From 2-02-FULL-55-14 sp964581115 (GTDB lineage Bacteria; Bacteroidota; Ignavibacteria; UBA10030), in the NCBI GenBank assembly GCA_964581115.1, contig CAZOMY010000030.1, positions 1-37,694 of the forward strand: a stretch of DNA of 37,694 nucleotides, read 5' to 3'. Numbering within the stretch: position 1 is the first letter of the stretch; each line of letters opens with the position of its first letter. Below are positions 32,870-37,694 of this stretch, in pieces. A program made the position numbers and the translations under genes. The notes beneath the pieces are model-generated. The model did no database searches. It was not told the origin of the DNA and saw only the letters and a program-made list of their open reading frames with translations.

Positions 32870-35800
32870 GCCGTAGCCTCCTTCCCGATATTGCGGAGTT
32901 TCGCGATGTAGGTGACGTTCGGCCGCACGTTGATCTCCTCGAGCACATGGTAGCCGGCGCTATGAGCGCGGGCCTTGGCAATGGCGCTGTTCGGGTCGTT
33001 GACGTTGCCGAACACGATCGCTTCGGCCGGACACGCCTGCTGACATGCCGTCGTGACGCCCTGCCCGTTCCACGCCTCCCCTTTCTCACCCGCTTTCTGC
33101 TTGCCGTCCATGATGCGCTGTACGCAGAACGTGCACTTCTCCATGACGCCACGCGAGCGGACCGTGACCTCCGGATTGTGGGCGAGGCTCATCACCTCCG
33201 CCTCGTAGTAGCCCCCTTGGAAGTTGCTGCGGAAGTTGTAGAAGTTGAACCGCCGCACCTTGTAGGGGCAGTTGTTCGAGCAATACTTCGTACCCACGCA
33301 GCGGTTGTAGACCATCTGGTTGAGTCCGTCGGGGCTGTGCGTCGTCGCGACCACCGGGCAGACATTCTCGCACGGCGCGTTGTCGCAGTGCTGGCACAGC
33401 ATTGGCTGGTGGCTGAGCTGCGGATCTTCGGCCGTTCCGCTGTAGTAGCGGTCGATCCGGATCCATTGCATCTCGCGTCCGCGAGCCACCTGGTCCTTGC
33501 CGATGACGGGGATATTGTTCTCCACGTTGCAGCCGGCGACGCATGCATTGCAGCCCGTGCATTTGTTCAGATCGATCGCCATTCCCCACTTCACGCCCTG
33601 ATACTCGACCTCCTTCGTGATCGAGAACAACTCATGCTTGTCGTGATGCAGAAAGTGCGGGTCCTCGGCGAACTGCTCGACCGTCCCTTCGCGAATGATC
33701 TTCCGCTTCAGGTGCAGGTCCTTGACGAACGTGTCGTCGAGCGCATGGTGTTCCTGTGTCGACGCCAGCTCGTACCGGCCCGGCGCCTTCTTGACCGTTA
33801 CGCCGCCGATCGTCCGGCCATATTCGAGGGCTGTCGGATCGACGATCGGATGGACGTCGAAGCCCACGCCGGTGGCGACCGGATGTCCGGAGCGGCGGCC
33901 GTAGCCGAGGTCGATCGAGATGACGTCGTCGGCCTGGCCGGGGGTGAGGAAGACCGGCAGCATCACCGATCCGGACGGTGTCGAGACCTCGATGAGGTCA
34001 TTGTTCTCCACGCCCAGTGACCCGGCGGTGGCCACCGAGATCGCCGCATAGTTGTCCCACACGATCTTCGAGATCGGATGCGGAAGCTCCTGCAGCCAGC
34101 CGTTGTGCGCCAGCGAGCCGTCGCCGATGTAGTGCGACATCGTCAGAGAGACCACCGTGCCCGTCGGGAATGCAGGGGCGACGATGCCGGCCAGCGCATC
34201 GCCACGAAGCGGACCGCGCGACGCCTTGACCTCGGACGTCACGACGCCGTCGTGCAGGGCGCCGTTCCAAAACGCCGTGAAGTCGGCCTTTGGCCGGAGC
34301 GAAGGGTAGACCTCTTTCTCCCAGCGGACTTTGAGAAAATCGTGATAGAGGTCCGGGGTGTATGCCTCGGGCCCCTTCGACCACGCGAGCAGGACCGCTT
34401 CCTTCTGGCGCGTGTCGTAGAGCGGCGCGATGACCGGCTGCTGAAGCGACCAGACACCCGCGCGGACCTGATGATCGCCCCATGCCTCGAACGCATGATG
34501 GATCGGCAGGATGTACTGGCATTGAGACGATGTTTCGTTCTCCTGCTCGACGAGGGCAACCGTCAACTGCGCCTGCGTGAGCGCATCCTGGTAGCCGAGC
34601 GAAGGGGGGAGATGGTAGACCGGGTTGGTGTCAAGATGGATGACGGCGCCGACCGACGCCGAGCGCAGACCGGCGATGAACGAGGTCACCTGGGCCGGCG
34701 TGGAGGGCTCGAGATGCGTGACCGACGATGCGGCTTCGTAGACCGCGGTGTTGCCGAGCAGTTCGTTCAGCACGTTCACGGCCGTATGAACCGGCTCTGC
34801 CAGCTTGGCGCCAGCCACGACGATCGCCTTCCCCTTCTTCGCAGACAGGTCATTGATGAGCGCGTCGACGACGTTCCACGACATCTTGGCCTGATCCGCG
34901 AATGCCTTCAGCGAATGACCGGATGCGACCGAAGGAGTTGCGATGACGCCGCGGGTGCCGAGTTCATTCATGAGCGCCAGCACGAACCCGAGCTGTGCAT
35001 CGGGGCGCAGTCGCATGCGGTGGTCGGCGTTCGATCCGGTGACGCTCATGCCCCCCTCGACGACATACAGACGGTTGAAGCTTGACCCGGCCAGCAGGTC
35101 CCGACGCGACGTGAACCGCCGGGTGGCTTCGACGGAGTTCCCCTCGGTACCAAGGAAGTCCGCGTCGAGTGAGACGATGACGTCGGCCTTCTCCCAGGCG
35201 ATGGCCGGCGGCTCTCCGGGACCGTAGCACTTCTTCCAGGCGGTGCGGCGCGCGGTGTCGACCGATCCGTCGTAGACCACGACATCGGTCGTCGGATACG
35301 CGGCTCGGAACGCCTCGATCGCGCTTTTGGCCGTGGGCGACGTGAGGGATCTCACGACGAGCGTGATGCGGCGACCTTCGCCGGCCAATCGTTTCAGCGC
35401 AGCCGTGATCTCGGCATCGGCAATGGCCCATGTGAGGGCGCTTGTCGATTTGCCCGAGCTGAGCCCGTAGCGCGGCTCGCGCAAACGCTGCGGGTCGTAT
35501 AGATTGAGCACGCTCGCCTGTCCAGAGGCGCAAACCTTGCCAAGGTTGACCGGGTGGTCCGGATTGCCGTCGACCTTGATCGGACGCCCCTCTCGCGTCT
35601 TGATGAGGATGCCGCAGGCATTGGCACAGGCGGCACACGTCGAGGCATAGTACGTAGCGACCCCGGGAAGCACCTCTTCGGGCTTCTTCGTGTAAGGAAC
35701 GATCGCTCCCTTGTCGCGGTAGTTCGAGCAGCCGGCGGCGGCAAACGCGGCCGAGGCGGAGACGAGTGCGAGGAACTTCTTGCGCGACATCGTCGAGAGG

Positions 35801-35928
35801 TCCTCGACGCTGAAGTCCTCCATTACGCCCGCCATGAACTCGTGGGCCTTCGCTTCGGAAACGGCCCCTTCCGAGTACAGCTCTCGGAGCGACCGCCAGT
35901 AGCTGGAATCGTGCGTCGTGTTATCCAT
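32866..35928 (-). CDS. actB: Alternative complex III, iron-sulfur/molybdopterin-like subunit ActB
   Basis: I start at ATG 35928 (MDNTTHDSSYWRSL; 1020 residues), where the upstream Tat-peptide stop overlaps. A Tat-like segment MSRKKFLALV with Lys in place of the second Arg ends in AAAGC, a lipobox-like site. The large domain (about 60-700) resembles molybdopterin oxidoreductases; in characterised ActB it carries no molybdenum. The C-terminal domain (about 780-980) has four cysteine groups: CTGCNACVAGC, CQHCDNAPCENVC, CVGTKYCSNNC and CTFC plus CQQAC. This makes 15 Cys, just enough for three 4Fe-4S and one 3Fe-4S cluster as known for ActB. It passes electrons from quinol to the haem subunits. 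Confidence 0.95.
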   Translation of the reverse strand: MDNTTHDSSYWRSLRELYSEGAVSEAKAHEFMAGVMEDFSVEDLSTMSRKKFLALVSASAAFAAAGCSNYRDKGAIVPYTKKPEEVLPGVATYYASTCAACANACGILIKTREGRPIKVDGNPDHPVNLGKVCASGQASVLNLYDPQRLREPRYGLSSGKSTSALTWAIADAEITAALKRLAGEGRRITLVVRSLTSPTAKSAIEAFRAAYPTTDVVVYDGSVDTARRTAWKKCYGPGEPPAIAWEKADVIVSLDADFLGTEGNSVEATRRFTSRRDLLAGSSFNRLYVVEGGMSVTGSNADHRMRLRPDAQLGFVLALMNELGTRGVIATPSVASGHSLKAFADQAKMSWNVVDALINDLSAKKGKAIVVAGAKLAEPVHTAVNVLNELLGNTAVYEAASSVTHLEPSTPAQVTSFIAGLRSASVGAVIHLDTNPVYHLPPSLGYQDALTQAQLTVALVEQENETSSQCQYILPIHHAFEAWGDHQVRAGVWSLQQPVIAPLYDTRQKEAVLLAWSKGPEAYTPDLYHDFLKVRWEKEVYPSLRPKADFTAFWNGALHDGVVTSEVKASRGPLRGDALAGIVAPAFPTGTVVSLTMSHYIGDGSLAHNGWLQELPHPISKIVWDNYAAISVATAGSLGVENNDLIEVSTPSGSVMLPVFLTPGQADDVISIDLGYGRRSGHPVATGVGFDVHPIVDPTALEYGRTIGGVTVKKAPGRYELASTQEHHALDDTFVKDLHLKRKIIREGTVEQFAEDPHFLHHDKHELFSITKEVEYQGVKWGMAIDLNKCTGCNACVAGCNVENNIPVIGKDQVARGREMQWIRIDRYYSGTAEDPQLSHQPMLCQHCDNAPCENVCPVVATTHSPDGLNQMVYNRCVGTKYCSNNCPYKVRRFNFYNFRSNFQGGYYEAEVMSLAHNPEVTVRSRGVMEKCTFCVQRIMDGKQKAGEKGEAWNGQGVTTACQQACPAEAIVFGNVNDPNSAIAKARAHSAGYHVLEEINVRPNVTYIAKLRNIGKEATA

Positions 35929-36130
35929 GTCGGCGGGAACCTTCGTCGGTGCGGGGAACGGCATTGGGATGGACGGAGACCACAGGCTTTGGGCCGGAAG
36001 GGGACGCGGAGTGTGGTACGAGACGTCCGAGTCCGACCGCTCCGGCCACGGAGGCCGCAAGGGCTCCAAAGAACCCGCGCCGCGGAAGAGCGGCGTTCGT
36101 TGTCACGTTGCTCGCCTTGGTGTTCGTCAT
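35921..36130 (-). CDS. Small twin-arginine signal peptide protein upstream of actB
   Basis: The 69-residue product has a genuine Tat motif, LPRRGFFGALAASVAGAVG, followed by a short Pro/Ser/Val-rich tail. No folded domain follows. The stop codon overlaps the actB start by 8 bases (ATGGATAA), which implies coupling and argues that it is expressed. It precedes a subunit, ActB, whose own signal carries RKK rather than RR. It might be an assembly or targeting partner, or the remnant of a split signal. No family is recognised. Confidence 0.6.
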   Translation of the reverse strand: MTNTKASNVTTNAALPRRGFFGALAASVAGAVGLGRLVPHSASPSGPKPVVSVHPNAVPRTDEGSRRHG

Positions 36131-36288
36131 ATCGTGTGGCCTTAGAATATTTTACCGCAGAGAACGCAGAGATCGCAAAGAAGAGCGTCCAGATATTCTC
36201 ATGTTCTTTGCGTTCTCTGCGGCTACAAACACCCTACTTCATCTTGTGCCTTCTGTGCGTCTTGTGCCTTTTGTGGCCGGTTCTTTCT
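36131..36288. repeat. Nonad-word hairpin and word array between actA and the Tat peptide
   Basis: The left arm 36155-36182 is CCGCAGAGAACGCA, then GAGATCGCA, then AAGAA. The right arm 36204-36222 is its perfect inverted repeat (19 bp) lacking exactly one 9-base word (GAGATCGCA). A second set of 9-base words (TTGTGCCTT, CTGTGCGTC, TTGTGCCTT, TTGTGG) follows at about 36245-36277 as a single arm. Confidence 0.85.
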
Positions 36289-36861
36289 TCACCGGTGACA
36301 CGTGTTGCAGTTGTCCGGCCCGGCTTTGATCCCCGGCACGTGCGCCAGGATCCTCGGGGCGTTGCGATGGCAATCAAGGCACGCCGCCATCGTGAACTCA
36401 TGCACCTGCGACACCACCTCCATGTTCTGCACCTCACCGTGACACTGCTGGCATTCGATCCCTTTGTTGACGTGCGCGCTGTGGCTGAAGTAGGCGTAGT
36501 CGGGAACCTTGTGGATCCGTTTCCACGGCAAAGCGACGCCGTCCTCGTAGTACTTGGTCAGCTTGATGATCTCGGGTTTGTTCTTGCGCGCGACGGTGTG
36601 GCAGTTCATGCACGTTGAAACGGCCGGGACGGAAGCGTGGCGCGATTCGGAGGCCGACGAGTGACAGTATTGGCAGTCGATGGCCATGTCGCCGGCGTGG
36701 AGCTTGTGCGAATAGGCGATCGGTTGCACGGGCGCGTATCCAACGCCGTCTCGCTCGGCGCGCGAGACGAAGTACGTGACCGCAAATGCCGCGGCGGCTA
36801 CGAACGCCACAAGCGGCAGCCGGATCTTGAGTGTGTAGTCGAGGTCTGTCTTGCGGATCAT
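36289..36861 (-). CDS. actA: Alternative complex III, pentahaem cytochrome c ActA
   Basis: The start is placed at ATG 36861 (MIRKTDLDYTLKIRLP; 190 residues); a longer frame runs into the upstream hairpin. An N-terminal membrane anchor lies at residues 15-32. The periplasmic part has five haem-binding motifs, CQYCH, CMNCH, CQQCH, CLDCH and CNTCH, plus extra His (YSHKLH, YFSHSAHVNK) as distal ligands. Five haems match ActA of known complexes. It is the first gene of the respiratory set. Confidence 0.94.
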   Translation of the reverse strand: MIRKTDLDYTLKIRLPLVAFVAAAAFAVTYFVSRAERDGVGYAPVQPIAYSHKLHAGDMAIDCQYCHSSASESRHASVPAVSTCMNCHTVARKNKPEIIKLTKYYEDGVALPWKRIHKVPDYAYFSHSAHVNKGIECQQCHGEVQNMEVVSQVHEFTMAACLDCHRNAPRILAHVPGIKAGPDNCNTCHR

Positions 36862-36894
36862 AAGAGGCCCATGAAAAGCCCGCAGGAATTTTGA

Positions 36895-36996
36895 TCGCAA
36901 AGCTCGCAAAGAACGCAGAGAACGCAAAGGAAAGAGTAGGAATTTATTCTCCTCAATTCACCTTTGCGTTCTTTGCGTGCTTGGCGTTCTTGGCGG
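36895..36996. repeat. Nonad-word hairpin upstream of actA
   Basis: The arms 36895-36930 and 36961-36996 match as an inverted pair at 29 of 36 positions. Both are built of 9-base words (CGCAAAGAA, CGCAGAGAA) around an AT-rich loop. It lies within the probable leader of the respiratory operon. Confidence 0.85.
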
Positions 36997-37294
36997 TAGG
37001 CGTAGTTGATCTTCAACGCACCAGAACAGGAATGATTCTCACCCTGCCCGGCAAGAAAGGCGGTGTCGAGACACGACGCGGATGCGGTGACAAGGTTCAA
37101 CGATGTCAGCGTGCGAATGGCTCGCAGGCACAACGCGGGCCCGATGGAAAGTACGGTTGGCGAGGGCTTGTCCAGCAGTGCGATCCGATCCCTAAGCCCC
37201 CGAAAGATTGATCAATTTCAGGAAATATCGCGGGATTTGCAAGAGTAACAGCCGACAAGCAGAAGCGTGTCACAGAGACCCGCAGAGAACAACA
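36997..37294. other. Gene-free stretch upstream of the respiratory operon
   Basis: I see no supported gene. Short open frames here lack ribosome binding sites or run through the word hairpins. The respiratory operon promoter could lie in this stretch, but I cannot point to convincing elements. Confidence 0.5.
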
Positions 37295-37339
37295 AGAGAT
37301 CCACAGAGAGAAAAACACCCTGTCTCTCTGTGGATCTCT
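37295..37339. repeat. Perfect 16-bp hairpin with nonad words
   Basis: AGAGATCCACAGAGAG (37295-37310) pairs perfectly with 37324-37339 across a 13-base A/C-rich loop. ACAGAGA-type words continue on the left to about 37270. It lies between the respiratory operon and the sorting-domain remnant, downstream of the latter on the minus strand. Confidence 0.85.
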
Positions 37340-37461
37340 AAGTGAAACTTGAGGAAACCTGTCAGTTGCAGGGATCGGTCGTCCGGCCGAAGTGCCCCAC
37401 TCGACCTTTGTCGATGTCGAGCCCTGCTGGTCGACGATTGATCAATGACTGCGGGCTTCTG

Positions 37462-37668
37462 CTATTTGACCAAGAGCATCCGCTTCGTCATCACCTTTCC
37501 CGCCGACGTAAGGCGGTACATATATGCACCCGATGCCAGAGAGCGGGCATCGAATGTGAGGCGATTGACGAAACCAGCCCGGGCAACGCCGTTGAACAGC
37601 GTCGCCACCACACGGCCGGTCATATCATACACCACCAGTGTTGATTCTAGCAACTCTTGCGAAAAGAC
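37462..37668 (-). pseudogene. Type IX secretion C-terminal sorting domain remnant
   Basis: The open frame encodes LVVYDMTGRVVATLFNG, then FDARSLASGAYMYRLTS and KRMLLVK. This is the pattern of the T9SS type A C-terminal sorting domain that directs proteins to the outer surface in Bacteroidota/Chlorobiota. An in-frame TGA at 37669-37671 cuts it from any upstream domain, and neighbouring frames are closed by the TAG overlapping the CTAGAA at about 37646. The sorting domain is useless alone, so this is a decayed gene or contains a frameshift. The rest lies beyond the window edge. Confidence 0.7.
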
Positions 37669-37694
37669 TCAAGCAGGCGTTGCCGCCGACCTGA

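Noticed and set aside
36858..37211. Small frames rich in NAENAKER or LCVLCVLCEL words on both strands
   Set aside because: They translate the 9-base word hairpin upstream of actA and end or begin inside it, with no ribosome binding site.

Overview
The window is G+C-rich, densely coded DNA from a Gram-negative bacterium. The best guess is the Ignavibacteria/Kapaibacteria side of the Chlorobiota-Bacteroidota group. Support comes from a complete alternative complex III plus A2-type cytochrome oxidase operon, a decayed type IX secretion C-terminal sorting domain, many signal peptides and lipoproteins, and a sensor kinase of the reg_prop/Y_Y_Y type common in Bacteroidota. The placement is inference.

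Layout. Positions 1-3016 hold a lipoprotein and a secreted M28 metallopeptidase (minus strand). Positions 3165-9520 (plus) hold a small membrane protein, a large sensor kinase, a secreted CocE-type hydrolase and a small zinc-ribbon protein. Positions 9521-10343 hold an intact tRNA-Gly(CCC) surrounded by broken tRNA pieces, palindromes and hairpins. A lipoprotein follows at 10344-11021. Positions 11106-13328 (minus) encode an NtrC-type regulator and its soluble kinase. Across a 380-bp AT-rich divergent gap lies a plus-strand cluster at 13710-20476: small secreted beta-rich proteins, a PapD-like periplasmic chaperone and a 999-residue usher-like outer-membrane protein with carboxypeptidase-regulatory-like and SPOR domains. 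Sigma-54 promoter-like sites face both ways in the gap. I read this as a sigma-54-controlled, chaperone-usher-like surface-fibre system of a type I do not recognise. It is the strongest candidate for something undescribed.

Positions 20589-36861 (minus) form one long respiratory gene set: ActA, a 69-residue Tat peptide, ActB, ActC, a four-helix-bundle (S23-like) gene, an ActD-ActE fusion, ActF, a membrane-anchored cytochrome c, Sco, CoxA, CoxC, CoxD, CoxB, a polytopic membrane cytochrome c and a secreted asparaginase-like Ntn hydrolase. Quinol electrons would pass from complex III through the c-type cytochromes to the aa3-type oxidase. Five of the junctions in this set are 4-base stop/start overlaps (a sixth abuts within 5 bases, and the Tat peptide overlaps actB by 8 bases). 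Nearly every gapped junction instead carries an unusual hairpin built from degenerate 7- or 9-base words. One such hairpin has its two arms placed around the S23-like gene, which recalls the intervening sequences of 23S rRNA.

Positions 36997-37694 hold another hairpin and the remnant sorting domain, with no confident intact gene.
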